A stretch of DNA of 64,000 bases from Chondrosia reniformis (lineage: Eukaryota; Porifera; Demospongiae; Chondrillida; Chondrillidae): NCBI GenBank assembly GCA_947172415.1, contig OX359192.1, positions 3,908,501 through 3,972,500 on the forward strand. The letters are read 5' to 3'. The notes beneath the pieces were generated by a model. That model saw nothing but the letters and a program-made list of their open reading frames with translations. It did not search any database and was not told where the DNA came from. Below, in pieces: positions 35,301-52,100 of this stretch (position 1 is the stretch's first letter; the number at the start of each line of letters is the position of its first letter). Position numbers and translations under genes: made by a program.

Positions 35301-38300
35301 AGTACATTCAACTAGTACATACAACTAGTTCATAAAACTAGTATACAGCTAGTACAAAGAACTAGTGCATATATCTTGTACATACAACTGGTTCATATCT
35401 AGTACAAACAACTGGTACATACACCCAGTACATACAAATGTAACGGGTACATATAAGTAGTACATACAACTAGTTCATACAAAAATTACACTAAAGTGGT
35501 ACATTCAACTAGTACATATAACTGGTACATATGACTAGTACATACACATATAATTAGTACATAAATATAGTACATGCAACTAGTACAAAAAACATGTTCA
35601 CACCAACAAACAAGTAGTTCATAGAACCAGTTCATTCCTAATACTTAGTATAACTTGTGCTAGAACCTAAAACTAGTTCAAACATCTAGTACATACAACT
35701 AGTACATCCAACTAGTACATACAACTAGTACATACAACTAGTACATATAACTAGTACATACAACAATTACACACTACTTATACATTCAACTAGTACAAAT
35801 AACTACTACATTCGAATAGTACATACAAATAGTATTGAGTACATACAACTAGTACATACAACTAGTGCATACAATTAGTACACACAGATAGTACATACAG
35901 CTAGTAAATATTACTTGTACATACTAATAGTACATAAAACTAGTACATATAACTGGTACATATAACTAGTACATATAAACAGAACATACAACTAGTTCAT
36001 ACAACTAGTTCAGAAAACTAGTACATGCAACAAGTATCTAGTACATACAACTAGAACCTACCTAGTACAAAGTATAAGTAGTACAAGAATCAACAACTGG
36101 TACATACACATAGTACATACAACTAGTACTTATAAATAGTACATACAACTAGAAACTAGTAACTAGTACATATCTTGTACATACAATTAGTACATAGAAC
36201 TAGTTCAAACAATTAGAACATACAACTACTACATACACCTAGTACATACAACTGGTACATACAACTCGTACATACAAATAGTACATACAACTGGTACAAT
36301 TACACACAACTGGTACAAACAATAAGTACATATAATTAGTATCTAGTACATAGAACTAGCACCTCCCTAGTATCTAATATAACTAGGACTTGAATCTAAA
36401 ACTAGTACATACAACTATTACATACAACTAGTACATGCAAATAGGACATACGAATCGTACTTGCAACTAATAAATACAACTAGTACCTACAACTAGTACA
36501 TAAAACTGGAACCAGTTCATAAAACTAGTACTTACACCTACAACTAACAACTAATAACGAGTACACACAACTAGTACATTGAAGTAGTATGCACAACATG
36601 TTCATGCAACTAGTACATGCAACTTGAACATACAATTAGTAGATAAAATTAGTACATATAACTAGTACATACAAAGAATACATACAACTAATACATTCCA
36701 TTTAGTACACACACCTAGGACATACAATTAGTACATACAACTAGTATATACATACAACAAGTACATACAACTAGTATCTACAACTAGTAAATATAACTAG
36801 TACTAGTCCATACAACTAGTACATACAACTAGTACTTGCAAATTGTTCATTTAACTAGTACACACATCTACCACATATAACTAATACCTAAAAATATAAC
36901 TATCACATATATATAGTACATTAACATAGTACATACAAGTAGTTCATACAACTACTAGTACATAGAAGTAGTAAATAAAACTAGGACCTAAAACTAGTAC
37001 ACACCTACGACATAAAATTAGTATAAATATATAACTAGTAGATATGAATAGTGCATCCATATAGTATATATAACTAGTTCATAAAACTAGTACATGCAAC
37101 TAGAAACTAGTACATTCAACTAGTATATACAAACACTAGTTCATACAACTAGGTTTTACAACTAGTTCACACAACTATTAACTAGTACATATAACCAGTA
37201 CATGCAACTAGTACATACAACTAGTACATACAACTATTAACGAGTACATATAACTAGTACATTAAACTAGTAGATACAACTAGGACAAACAACAAGGATA
37301 GATAACTAGTACATACACCAACTACATATAACTAGTAAATATACATATACCTTGTAATTATAAATAGTATATACACACAACCAGTACATACAGCTAGTGC
37401 ATACAACTAGTATATAATACTAGTTCACAAACATATAACAACTAGTAAATATAAATAGAACTAGTTCATACAACTAGTACATCGTAACAATACACACAAA
37501 TAGAATATACAACTAGTACATACAACTAGTACATTCAACTAGAACATATAACTAGTACAAACAACTAGGACATATAACTAGTACATACACCTACTACATA
37601 CAACTAGTACATACACATATACCTAGTAATTATAAACAGTCCTTACAACTAGTACCTTGAACGGGTACATAAAACTAGTACATACAACTAGAACCTAGTC
37701 CATACAACTAATATATATATAACACTAGTACATTTAACTAGTACATAAAACTAGTATATACATACAAAGAGTACATACAACTATTACATAAAATTCGTAG
37801 GTACAACTAGTTTTTAAAATTAGTAACTAGTAAATATAATTCTTACATGTGACTAGTACATACAACTAGAACATACAACTAGTGCTTGCAACTAGTACAT
37901 ACAACTAGGACATATAACTAGGACATACACGTATACCTAGTAAATGTAAATATTACATACAAATAGTACATACAGCTAGCGCTACAACAAGTAAATATAA
38001 TTAGTACACACACACATATAAATAGAATATACAAATAGTAAATACAACTAGTACATACAACTAGTACGTACAACTGGTACATACAACTAGTATATACATA
38101 CAACTATATAGTACACAGAACTTGTACTTACAATTAGCATATGCAACTACTACATACAACGAATACATACAACTAGTACCTAAAACTAGTAAATATAGCT
38201 AGTTCTAGTACCTACAACTAGTGCAAACAACTAGTCCTTTCAACTAGTACATATAACATAAAACATAACATAATACATAAAAATATAACTAGTTCAAATA

Positions 38301-41300
38301 AATAATACATCCACATAGTACATACAACAAGTTCATAAAACTAGTATATAGCTAGTACTAAGAACTAGTGCATACATCTTGTACAAACAACTGGTTCATA
38401 TCTACTATATAAAACTAGTACATATAACTAGTATGTAGAATTAGTACTTACAACCAGCTAATACAGCTTGTACATACAAGTAGTACATATGCCTTGTACA
38501 TACACATATATATAGTATATATAAATAGTACGTACAACTAGTATATATAACTAGTACAAACAACTAGTACATACACCCAGTACATACAATTGTAACGAGT
38601 ACATATAAGTAGTACATACAACTAGTGCATACAATTAGTACACACAAATAGTACATACAGCTAGTAAATATAACTAGTACATACTACTAGTACATACAAC
38701 TAGTACATATAACTGGTACATAAACCTAGTACATATAAAGAGTACACCCAACTAGTTCATAAAACTAGTTCATACAACTAGTACATGCAACAAGTGTCTA
38801 GTACATACAACTAGAACCTACCTAATACATAGTATAAATAGTACAAGAATCAACAACTGGTACATACACATAGTACATACAACTAGTACTTACATCTAGT
38901 GCATACAACTAATACATACAACTAGACTATACAACTATTAACTAGTACATACAACTAGTACATAAATTTAATAGTTACAGCTAGTTCATACAACTAGTAA
39001 CTAGTACATATAACTAGTACATGCTACTAGAACATACAACTAGTCCAAACACATAGTACATACAACTAGTTCCTAAAACTAGTATACAGCTAGTACAAAG
39101 TACTAGTGCATACATCTTGTACATACATCTGGTTCTATCTACTACATATAACAAGTACATACAACTAGTACATAGAATTAGTACATACAGCCAGCTACAA
39201 CAGCTTGTACATGCAAGTAGTACATATACCTATTACATTCACATATATTTAGTATATATAAATAGTACGTACAACTAGTATATATGACTAGTACAAACAA
39301 CTGGTACACACACACAGTACATAAAAATGTAACGAGTACATATAAGTAGTACATACAACTAGTATATAAAACTTATACATATAAACAGTACATTCAACTA
39401 GTACATACAACTAGTACATATAACTAGTACACATAACTAGTACATACAACTAGTGTCTAGTATATGCAACTAGTTCCTCCCTAGTACCTAGTATAATTAG
39501 GATTAGAACCTTGAACTAGTATATACTACTAGTACATACAACTAGTACATGCAACAAGTATTTAGTACATACAACTAGAACCTACCTAGTACATAGTATA
39601 ACTGTACAAGAATCAACAACTGGAACACGCACATAGTACATACATCTAGTACTTTAAACTAGTGCACGCAACTAGTACATACAACTAGACTATACAAGTA
39701 TTAACTAGTACATACAACTGGTACATGCAAATAGGACATACGAATCGTACTTGCAACTAATATATACAACTAGTACCTACAACTAGTACATATAACTGGA
39801 ACTAAAACATAAAACTATAACATACAACTACTACTAACAACTATTAACGAGTACATACAACTATTACATTGAACTAGAACGCACAACATGTACATGCAGC
39901 TAGTACATGCAACTTGTACATACAATTAGTTGATAAAATTAGTACATATAACTAGTACATACAAATTGGAATGAAAACATACAACTATTACATTGAACTA
40001 TTACACACAACTTGTACATAAAACTAGTAAATAGTACAATCAGCTAAGACATACAACTGGTACAAACAACTAGGTCATATAACTACTTTATATAACAAGT
40101 ACATACAAGTAGTTTCTAGTAAATATAACTATAAAGAACCTACCTAGTACCTAGTTTAACCAGTACTAGAACCTACAACTAGTACATACAACAAGTGCAT
40201 ACAATTAATACACACAAATAGTACATAAAGCTAGTAATTATAACTGGTACATACTACTAGTACATATAACTGGTACATATAACTGGTACATATAACTAGT
40301 ACATATAAACAGTACATACAACTAGTTCATAAAACTAGTTCATACAACTAGCACATACAACAAGTATCTAGTACATACAAAAAGAACCTACCTAGTACAT
40401 AGTATAACTAGCACAAGGATCAACAACTGGTACATACACATAGTAAATAAAACTAGTACTAACAACTAGTACATACAACTAGAAACTAGAAAATACTCCT
40501 AGTTCATAGAACGAGTACAAAATACTATATAGAACATAGAGCTTGAATATACATCTAGTACATAGCTAATATTAACAACTAGAATATACTTACAACTATT
40601 ACGTGCAACTGGTACATAACTAGTACATAGAAATAGTACATACAACTACACATACCAAGTAGTACAAACACCTAGCCCATTCAATTAGTACATACAACTA
40701 GTACATACAACTAGTCCATATAACTAGGACAAACAACTAGGAAATATAACTAGTACATACATCTACTACATATAACTAGTACATACATATATACCTAGTA
40801 ATTATGAATAGTACATACAACTAGTACATACTATTTACAATTAGGTCGTACAACTGGTTCACACAACCATTAACTAGTACATATAACCAGTACATACAAC
40901 TAGTAACTAGTACATATAACTAGTACATTCAACTAGTACATACAACTAGGAAAAACAACTAGGATATATAACTAGTACATACACCAACTATATATAACTA
41001 GTAAATACACATATACCTTATAATTATAAATAATACATACAACTAGTACATACAGCTAGTGCATACAACTAGTATATACAACTAGTTCACAAACATATAA
41101 CCACTACATTCATATAACTGGTACTTTTATATTGTACATACACATAGCACATATATATAAACAGTAGATAAAAATAGTACATACATCTGCTGCATTTAAC
41201 TAGTACTTACAACTAGAACATACAACTAGTACAAACAACTAGGACATATAACTAGTACATACACCTACTATATATATCTAGTACATACACGTATACCTAG

Positions 41301-44034
41301 TAAATGTAAATAGTACATACAATGACTACATACAGCGCATACAACTAGTACATATAACTAGTACACACACATATAAATAGAACATACAAATAGTAAATAC
41401 AACTAGTACATTCAACTAGTATCTAGTATATACAACTAGAACATACAACTAGTACATAGCTAGTAATAACAACTAGTATATACATACAACTAGTACACAG
41501 AACTTGTACATACAATTAGCACATGAAACTCCTCCATACAACTAATACATACTACTAGTACCTAAAACTAGTAAATATAGCTAATTCTAGTACATATAAC
41601 TAGTACACACACCTATTACATATAACTAATGCATAAAAATATAACTAGTTCAAATAAATAGTGAATCCACATAGTACATACAACAAGTACATAAAACTAG
41701 TAAATACAACTGGAAACTAATATATACATACAACTAGTATATATATAAAATTAGTACATTTAGCTAGTATATACAACTGGTATATACATACAACTAGTTC
41801 ATCCAACTAGTACATAAAATTAATAGGTACACCTAGTTCCTACAACTAGTAACTATATAGTACATATAACTTGTACATGCGACTAGTACATACAACTAGT
41901 ACATACAAGTAGTACAGACAACTAGTGTCTAGTATATACAACTAGTACCTCCCTAGTACCTAGTATAATTAGGACTAGAACCTACAACTAGTATATACCA
42001 CAAGTACATACAACTAGTACATACAACTAGTACATATAACTAGTACATATGACTAGTACATACACAAATAATTAGCACATAAATATAGTACATGCAACTA
42101 GTGCAGAAAACTAGTTCACACAAACAAACAAGTAGCTCATAGAACTAGTTCATTCATTTAATAAGTACATACAACAATTACACACTACTTATACATTCAA
42201 CTAGTACAAATTACAACTATATTCGACTAGTACATATAAATAGTTTTGAGTACATACAACTAGTCCATACAACTAGTACATATAACTAGTACATTCAACT
42301 AGTACATACAACTAGGACAAACAACTAGTATATATAACTAGTACATACACCAACTACATATAACTAGTAAATACACATATACCTTGTAATTATAAATAGT
42401 ACATACAACTAGTACATACAGCTAGTGCATACAACTAGTATATATAACTAGTTCACAAACATATAACTACTACATACATATAACTGGTACTTATAAATAG
42501 TACATACACATAGTACATACAAATAGTACATTCAACGTGAACATACAACGAGTACAAACAACTAGGATATATAACTAGTACATACACCTACTAAATACAA
42601 CTGGTTCATACACATATACCTAGTAAATATAAATAGTACATACAACTAGTACATACAACAAGAAATTAGTCCATACAACGAGTATATATATAACACTAGT
42701 ACATTTAACTAGACATAAAACTTGTATATACATACAAAGAGTACATTCAACTAGTACATACTATTAGTATGTGCAACTAATTCACACAACTAGTACATAC
42801 AAAAACCTATTATATAGCTAGTACAAACAACTAGTGCATACATCTTGTACTTACAACTGGTTCATATCTAGTTCATACAACTAATACATACAACTAGTAC
42901 ATCCAACTAGTACATACAATTAGTACATACAACTACCACATACAACTTGTACATACAACTAGCACCTAGAACTAGTAAATATAACTAGTATTAGTACATA
43001 CAACTTGTAGATAGAATTAGTACATACAACCAGCACATACAGCTAGTACATACAAGTAGTACATATACCTAGTACATAAACATATAAATAGTACATACAA
43101 CTAGGACAATTAGATACAAGGGTACATACAACTAGTACATACAATTAGTATCTAGGACTTCAAACTACAACTAGTACATACAACTAGTACATACAACTAG
43201 TATATACGATTAGTACAAAAAACTAATTCAAACAAACAAACAAGTAGTATATAGAACAAGTTCCTTCCTAGCTCCTAGTATAGCTTCTACAACTAGTTCA
43301 AAAAACTAGTACATACAACTAGTACATACAATTAGTCACTAGTACATACAACTAATACATACAACTAATACATATAAATACTACATTTGATTGGAACATA
43401 GTATCGAGTTCGTACAACTACTATATACAGTTAGAACATTCAACTAGTATATACAACTACTACATAAAGAGGAAACTAGTACATACAACTAGTACATTGC
43501 TACTACATACAACTACTATATACATAAAACTAGTGCATACAACTAATACATACAATTAGTACATACAACTACTACATCCAACTACTACATACAACCAGTA
43601 CCTACAACTAGTTAATATTACTAGTACTAGTAAATAGAACTAGTACATACATCTAATATGTTCAAATAGTCCTAACAACTAGTACATACAACTAATGCCT
43701 ACTTAGTACCTAATATAACTAGTACTAGAACCTACAACTAGTACATACAGCTAGTGGATACATGTAGTACAGGCAACTTGTATATACAAAAGTTACATAC
43801 AACTACTACATATAACCAGTACATACACATATAACTAGTATTTAAAAATAGTACATACACCTAGTACAACCAACAAGTACATACAAAACGTACATACAAA
43901 ACGTACATACAACTAGTACATACAACTAGTACACACAACTACATACAACCAGTATATACATACAACTAGTATGTTCAACTGGTACATAACTTGTACATAC
44001 AACTTGTACATAACTAGTACCTACAACTTGTACA

Positions 44035-44139
44035 CAGTGTAACCAAAAGCTGTCTTAACGTTTCGTTCCCCTATAGGCTCTTTTTACAGAATAGGCATAT
44101 AGCACGTAGGAAAATGGTATTCTAGATTTTTCATAGTGT
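44035..44139 (-). repeat. 105-bp non-satellite marker, inverted copy (partner of 4,079)
   Basis: Reverse complement of the marker, with the CGTTAAGACAGC variant that links it to the copy at 4,079-4,184. Confidence 0.85.
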
Positions 44140-46820
44140 GAGTACATAAAACTAGCATAAACAACTACTTCATATACAACAAACTAGTATATACATACAA
44201 TTAGAACATAGCTAGTACTTACATTTAGTATATACATACAACTGGTACATACAACTAGTACTAACAAATAGTACATACAACTACTACCAGTACATAGTAC
44301 TAGTACATACAAAAACTACATACAACTAGTATATACAACTAGAAACTAGTACATACAACTAATTCATAGAACGAGTACATACACATATACCTAGAAAATA
44401 TAAATAGTACATTCAACTAGTACATACAGCTAGTGCATACAACTAGTACATATAACTAGTACACAAACATATAACTAGTACATGTAGATAGTAAATACAA
44501 CTTGAACATACAACTAGGACGTACAACTAGTACATGCAAATAGTACATGCAACTAGTATCTAGTACATACAACTAGAACATACATCTATTTCAAAGCTAG
44601 TACATTCAACTAGTATAAACATACAACTAGTACACAGAACGTGTACATACAATTGGCACATATATACAACTAGTACTTTCAACTAGTACATATAACAAGT
44701 TCACACACCTACTACATTTAACTAGTACATACAACTGGTATATATATACATACAACTAGTACATACAACTAGTACATACAAGCAGTACATAAAATTCGTA
44801 GGCACCACTAGTTCATAAAATTGGTAACTAGTAAATATAATTAGTACATGCGACTAGTACATACAACTAGTACAAAAAACTAGTACATGCAACTAGTACA
44901 TACAACTATGACATATAACTAGTACATACACCTACTACATATATCTGGTACATACACGTATACCTAGTAAATGTAAATAGTACATACAACTAGTACATAT
45001 AACTAGTAACCAGACATATAAATAGTTCATACAAATAGTAAATATAACTGGTACATACACCTAGTGCGTACAACTAGTACAGGGCTTGTATATACAACTA
45101 GTATATACATACAACTAGTGCATATGAATAGTACATACAACTAATGTCTAGTATATACAATTAGTACCTCCCTAGTCCCTAGTATAATTCGGACTAAAAC
45201 CTACAATTAGTATATACTACTAGTACATGTGACTAGTACTTGCAACTATTACATATAACTAGTACATATAACTATTACATATGACTAGCACCTACACATA
45301 TAATTAGTACATAAATATAGTACATACAACTAGTACAGAAAACTAGTTCACACAAACAAACAAGTAGTTCTTAGAACTAGTTCATTCCTAGTACCTAGTA
45401 AAACTTGTACTAGAACTTAAAACTAATTAAAACATCTAATACATACAACTGGCACATACAAATACTACATACAACTAGTATATATAACTAGTACATACAA
45501 CAATTACCCACTACTTATACATTCAACTAGTACAAATGACTACTACATTCGACTAGTATATAAAAATAGTATTGAGTACATACAACTAGTACATACAACT
45601 AGTGCATACAAGTAGTACACACAAATAGTACATATAGCTAGTTAATATTACTAGTTCATACGACTAGTACATACAAATAGTACATACAAATAGTACATAA
45701 AAGTTGTATATAAAACTAGTACATACAACTGGTGCCCAGAACTAGGACTTAAAACTATATTCATATAACTAGTACATAACTAGTACATACAATTAGTACA
45801 TAGAACTAGTTCAAAAAATTAGAACATACAACTACTACATACACCTAGTATATACAATTTGTACATTCAATTAGTATATACAAATAGTACATACAACTAG
45901 TTCACACAACTAGACTATACAACTATTAACTAGTACATACAACTAGTACATAGAAATAGGACATACGAATCGTACTTGCAACTAATAAATACAACTAGTA
46001 CCTACAACTAGTACATATAACTGGAACTAGTACATAAAACTAGTACATACAACTACTACTAAGAACTAGTAATGAATACATACAGCTAGTACATTGAACT
46101 AGAACACACAACATTTCCATGCAACTAGTACATGCAACTTGTACATACAATTAGTAGATAAAATTAGTACATATAACTAGTAAATAGTACAATCAGCTAG
46201 GACAAACAACTGGTACATACAACTAGGACATACAACTGGTATATACAACTAGGTCATATAACTACTTTATATAAGAAGTACATACAAGTAGTTTCTAGTA
46301 CATATAACTATATAGTCCCTCCCTAGTACCTAGTTTAAGTAGTACTAGAACCTACAACTAGTACATACAATTATTGCATACAATTAGTACACAAATAGTA
46401 CATACAGCTAGTAAATATAACTAGTACATACCACTAGTACATAAAACTAGTAGATATAACTGGTAGATATAACTAGTACATATAAAGAGTACACACAACT
46501 AATTCATAAAACTAGTTCATACAACTAGTACATGCAACTAGTATCTAGTATATACAAATAATATTTACCTAGTACATAGTATAACTAGTACAAGAATCAA
46601 CAACTGGTACATACACATAGTACATACAACTAGTACATATAACTAGTACTTACAACTAGAAACTAGTTCATAGAGTGCATAATACTAGAACATACAACTT
46701 GTATATACAACTAGTACATAGCAACTACATACAACTAGTATATACATACAACTAGTATGTTCAACTGGTACATAACTTGTACATACAACTTGTACATAAC
46801 TAGTACATACAACTTGTACA

Positions 46821-46926
46821 TAGTGTAACCAAAAGCTCTCTTTAGGTTTAGTTCCCCTATAGGCTTTTTTTACAGAATAGGCATATAGCACGTAGGAAAA
46901 TGGTATCCTAGATTTTTCATAGTGTG
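46821..46926 (-). repeat. 105-bp non-satellite marker, inverted copy (partner of 1,254)
   Basis: Reverse complement of the marker with the ACCTAAAGAGA variant of copy 1. It lies 2,786 bp from the other inverted copy, close to the 2,825 bp between the + copies. Confidence 0.85.
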
Positions 46927-48629
46927 CGTACATAACACTAGCATATACAACTACTACATAATCAACAAACTAGTATATACATACAACTAGAACATACCTA
47001 GTACTTACAATTAGTATATACATACAACTGGTACATTCAACTAGTACAAACAATATTAACAGCTAGTATATAGATACAACTATTATATACAACTGGTACA
47101 TAACTAGTACATAGAAATGGTACATACAACTTGTATATACCAAATAGTACACACACCTAGCACATACAATTAGTACATAAAACTAGTACATTCAACTAGT
47201 CCATACAACTAGGACAAACAACTAGGACATATATCTAGTACATACATCTACTACATTTAACTAGTAAATACACATATACCTAGTTATTATGAATAGTACA
47301 TACAACTAGTACATACAGCTGGTGCATACAACTAGTACATATAACTAGTAAACAAACATATAACCAGTAAATACATATATAACTGGCACTTAAAAATAGT
47401 GCATACGCATAGTACATACAATTAGTACATACAACAAGTACATACAACTATAAACTAGTACATACAACTGGTTCATAGAACGAGTACATAATACTAGAAC
47501 GTAAAACTTGTATATACAACTAGGGCATAGATATTATTTATAACTAGTATAGACATACAACTAGTACATACAACAGGTACATAACTAGTACCTACAACTA
47601 CTAAATATAACTAAGACTAGTACATAAAACTAGTGAATACAACTAGTACATACAATTATTACATACAACTAGTACATGCAACTAGCACATACACCTACTA
47701 CATATAACCAGTAAATACACATACTTTGTAATTATAAATAGTACATACAACTAGTACTAAAAGTAGTACATAAAATTAGTATCTTCTACATACAACTAGT
47801 ACCTTCCTAGCACCTGGTATAACTAGTAAAAGAACCTACCATTTGTACATACAACTAGTACATACAACTCGAACATACAACCAGTACATAGCTAGTACAT
47901 ACAACTAGTATATACATACAACTAGTACATACAACTAGTATCTACAACTAGTAAATATACCTAGTACTAGTCCATACAACTAGTACATACAACTAGTACT
48001 TGCAATTAGTACATATAACTAGTACACACATCTACCACATATAACTAATACATAAAAATATAACTAGTACGTATAAATAGTACATAAACATAGTACATAC
48101 AAGTAGTTCATACAACTATTAGTACATAGAACGAGTACATAAAACTAGGACTTATAACTAGTAAACACCTATTACATATAATTAGTACATAAATATATAA
48201 CTAGTACATATGAATAATGCATCCATATAGTATATATAACTAGTACATAAAACTAGTATATGCAACTAGAAACTAGTATATACAACTAGAAACCAGTACA
48301 TACAACTAATATATACATAAAGCTAGTACGTTTAACTAGTTCATACAACTATTATATACAAACAACTAGTTCATACAGCTAGTATTTACAATTAGGTCGT
48401 ACAAGTAGTTCACACAACTATTAACTAGTACATATATATAACCAGTACATGAAACTAATACATACAACTAGTATATACATACAACTAGTTCATACAACTA
48501 GTATTCACAATTAGTACTTTCAATTAGTCCATACAACTAGGACAAAAAACTAGGATATATATCTAGTACATACACCAACTACATATAACTAGTAAATAAA
48601 CATATACCTAGTACTTATAAATTGTACAT

Positions 48630-49190
48630 ATACTGGTTAAATATACTAGTTTTATATATATACTAGTTGTATGTACTAGTTTCTAGTTGTATGTACTATT
48701 CATATATACTAGTTATAACAACTTGTATGTGGTAGTTGTAATTAGTAATAATTGTAGGTACTAGTTGCATGTACTAGTTGTATGTACTAGTTGTATGTAC
48801 TAGAAATGAGCCTGTTGTATGTACAAGATGTATGCACTAGTTGTTTGTGCTAGCTGTATACTTGTTTTATGAAGTTATTGTATGTTCTAGTTGTATGTGC
48901 TAGTTGTATGTAATATTCGCATGTACTAGTTATATGTACTAGTTACTAGTTGAGTGAACTAGTTGCATGTACTATTTATAATTACTAGGTATATGTGTAT
49001 GTACTAGTTGTATGTAGTAGGTGTATGTACTAGTTATATGTCCTAGTTGTTTGTACCAGTTCTATGTTCTAGTTGAATGTACTAGTTGTATGTACTAGTT
49101 GTAAGTACTATTTGTGTGTACTATTAGGATGTATTAGTTTTATGTACTAATTGCATGTACTAGTTGTATGCACTAGTTGTATAAAATTGG
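48630..49190 (+). repeat. Short + orientation satellite block
   Basis: Satellite switches from - to + near 48,630 (TTGTACATA/TACTGG) and back to - at about 49,182-49,201 (GTTGTATAAAATTGG). Re-inverting it does not restore neighbouring higher-order sequence as neatly as for 59,214-60,019. It may be an inversion with end loss or a fold-back insert. Confidence 0.85.
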
Positions 49191-52100
49191 TATCTATATA
49201 CAACTAGTGCATACATCTAGTATATACAAGTAGTACATAAAATTCGTAGTACAACTAGTTCATAAATTAGTAACTAGTAAATATAATTAGTACATGCGAC
49301 TAGTACATACAACTAGGATATATAACTAGTAGATAAAACTTCTACATATAACTAGTACACCCACGTATACCTAGTAAATGTAAACAGTAAATACATCTAG
49401 TACATACAGCTAGTACCTTCAACTAGTATCTAGTACATACAACTAGAACATACAACTAGTATATAGCTAGTACATACAACTAGTATATATATACAACTAG
49501 TACACAAAGCTTGTACACACAATTAGCACATGCAACTACTACATACATCTAATACATACAACCAGTACCTAAAACTAGTAAATTAAGCTAGTTCTAGTAC
49601 ATACAACTAGTACATACAACTAGTACTTTCAACTAGTACATATAACTAGTACAAACATCTACTACATATAACTATTACATAAAAATATAACTAGTTCAAA
49701 TAAATAGTGCATCCACATAGTACATACAACTAGCACATAAACGTAGTAAATACAACTAGAAACTAGTAGATACAATAAGTATATATATAAAATTAGTACA
49801 TATAACTAGTACATACAACTGGTATATACATACAAGTAGTACATGCAACTAGTACATAAAATTAATAGGTACAACTACTTTATACAACTAGTAACTAGTA
49901 CATATAACTAGTACATGTGACTAGTACATAGAAGTAGTACATATACCTAGTACATACATATATATATAGTACATATAAATAGTACGTACAACTAGTATAT
50001 ATAACTAGTACAAACAACTAGTACATACACCCATTACATACAAATGTAACGAGTACATACAAGTAGTACATACAACTAGTACATATAACTAGTACATATA
50101 AATAGTACATACAACTAGTACATACAACAATTACACAAAACTGGTACATACAACTAGTACATATAACTAGTACATATGACCAGTACATACACATATAATT
50201 AGTACATAAATATAGTACATACCACTAGTACAGAAAACTAGTTCACACAAACAAACAAGTAATTTATAGAACTATTTCATTCCTAGTACCTAGTATAACT
50301 AGTACTACAACCTAAAATTAGTTTAAACATCTAGTACAAACAACTAGTACATACAATTAGGCAATAGTACGTATAACTAGTACACACAACTAGTACATAC
50401 AACTAGTACATAAAACCAGTACATATAACTAGTACATACAACAATTACCCACTACTTATACATTCAACTAGTACAAATAACAACTACATTCGACTAGTAC
50501 ATACAAATAGTATTGCGTACGTACAACTAGTACATACAACTAGGACAAACAACTAGGACGTATAACTGGTACATACATCTACTACAAATAACTAATAAAT
50601 ACACATATACCGAGTAATTATGAATAGTACATACAACTAGTACATACAGCTAGTGCACACAACTAGTACATATAACTAGTACACAAACATATTACCCGTA
50701 AATACACATATAACTGGCACATATAAATAGTACATACAAATAGTTCATACAATAACTACATACAACTAATACATACAACTATAAAATAGTACATATAACT
50801 AGTTCATAGAACGAGTACATAATACTAGAACGTACAACTTGTATATACAACTAGTGCATAGCTATTATTTATAACTAGTATATACATACAACTTATACAT
50901 ACAACTGGTATATAACTGGTACATACAACTAGTATATACAAATAGAACAAACAATTAGTACATACAACTATTACATGCAACTTTTACATACAGCTAGTAC
51001 CTACAACTACTAAATAGAAGTAGGTCTAGTAAATAAAACTAGTCCATGCAACTTGTACCTACAACTGGTAAATATAACTAGTACTAGTCCATACAACTAG
51101 TACATACAACTAGTACTTGTAATTAGTACCTATAACTAATACACAATCTACCACATATAACTAATACAGAAAAATATAACTAGCATGTATAAATAGTACA
51201 CACAAGTAGTTCAATCAACTACTAGTACATAGAAGGTGTAGAAAAAACTAGGACCTATAACTAGTACACACCTACTACATATAAATAGTATATAAATATA
51301 TAACTAGTACATATGAATAGTGCATCCATATGGTATATATCACTAGCACATTTAACTAGTTCATACAACTGTTATATACAAATAACTAGTTCATACAACT
51401 AGTAATTACAATTAGGTCGTACAACTAGTTCACACAACTATTAACTAGTACATATAACTAGTACATTCAACTAGTACATACAACTAGGACAAACAACTAG
51501 GATATATAACTAGTACATACACCAACTACATATAACTAGTAAATACACATATACCTTGTAATTATAAATAGTACACACAACTTGTACATACAGCTAGTGC
51601 ATACAACTAGTATATATAAGTAGTTCACAAATATAACTACTACATACATATAACTGGTACTTATAAATAGTACATACACATAGTACATACAAATAGAACT
51701 ACTTCATAAACCTTGTGAATACAACTAGTACATGCAATTAGTACACACAACTAGTACATCCTAACAGTACACACAACTAGTACATACAACTAGTGCATAC
51801 AACTAGTACAATCACCTAGAACATACAACTAGTACAATCCAACTAGGACATATAACTAGTACATACACCTACTACATACACATATACCTAGTAATTATAA
51901 ATAGTACATACAAAGAGTACATAGAACGGGTACATAAAACTAGTACACACAACTAGAAACTAGTCCATACAACTAGTATATATATAACACTAGTACATTT
52001 TACTAGTACATAAAACTAGGATATACATACAAAGAGTACATACAACTAGTACATAAAATTAGTAGGTACAACTAGTTCACACAACTAGTAACTAGTACAT

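Larger units (their letters stand above)
32074..48177 (-). repeat. Right arm of giant inverted duplication (outer part)
   Basis: Reverse-complement counterpart of 1-16,174, including both 105-bp markers, and ending within the window because its partner reaches the left window edge. Satellite variants are matched unit by unit over many kilobases. Independently arising tandem repeats would not produce that order. Confidence 0.88.
32343..48630 (-). repeat. 13-bp satellite array, - orientation
   Basis: Continuous CATACAACTAGTA array, interrupted only by the two marker blocks. No gene seen. Short open frames such as 37,918-38,103 are runs of mutated units. Confidence 0.95.

Noticed and set aside
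1-48177. Palindrome as a pure assembly artefact (fold-back read)
   Set aside because: The arms differ by substitutions, indels of up to ~390 bp, a 5.7-kb deletion with a chimeric junction and a differently preserved hairpin. A read-level artefact would give identical arms. Not fully excluded without raw reads.
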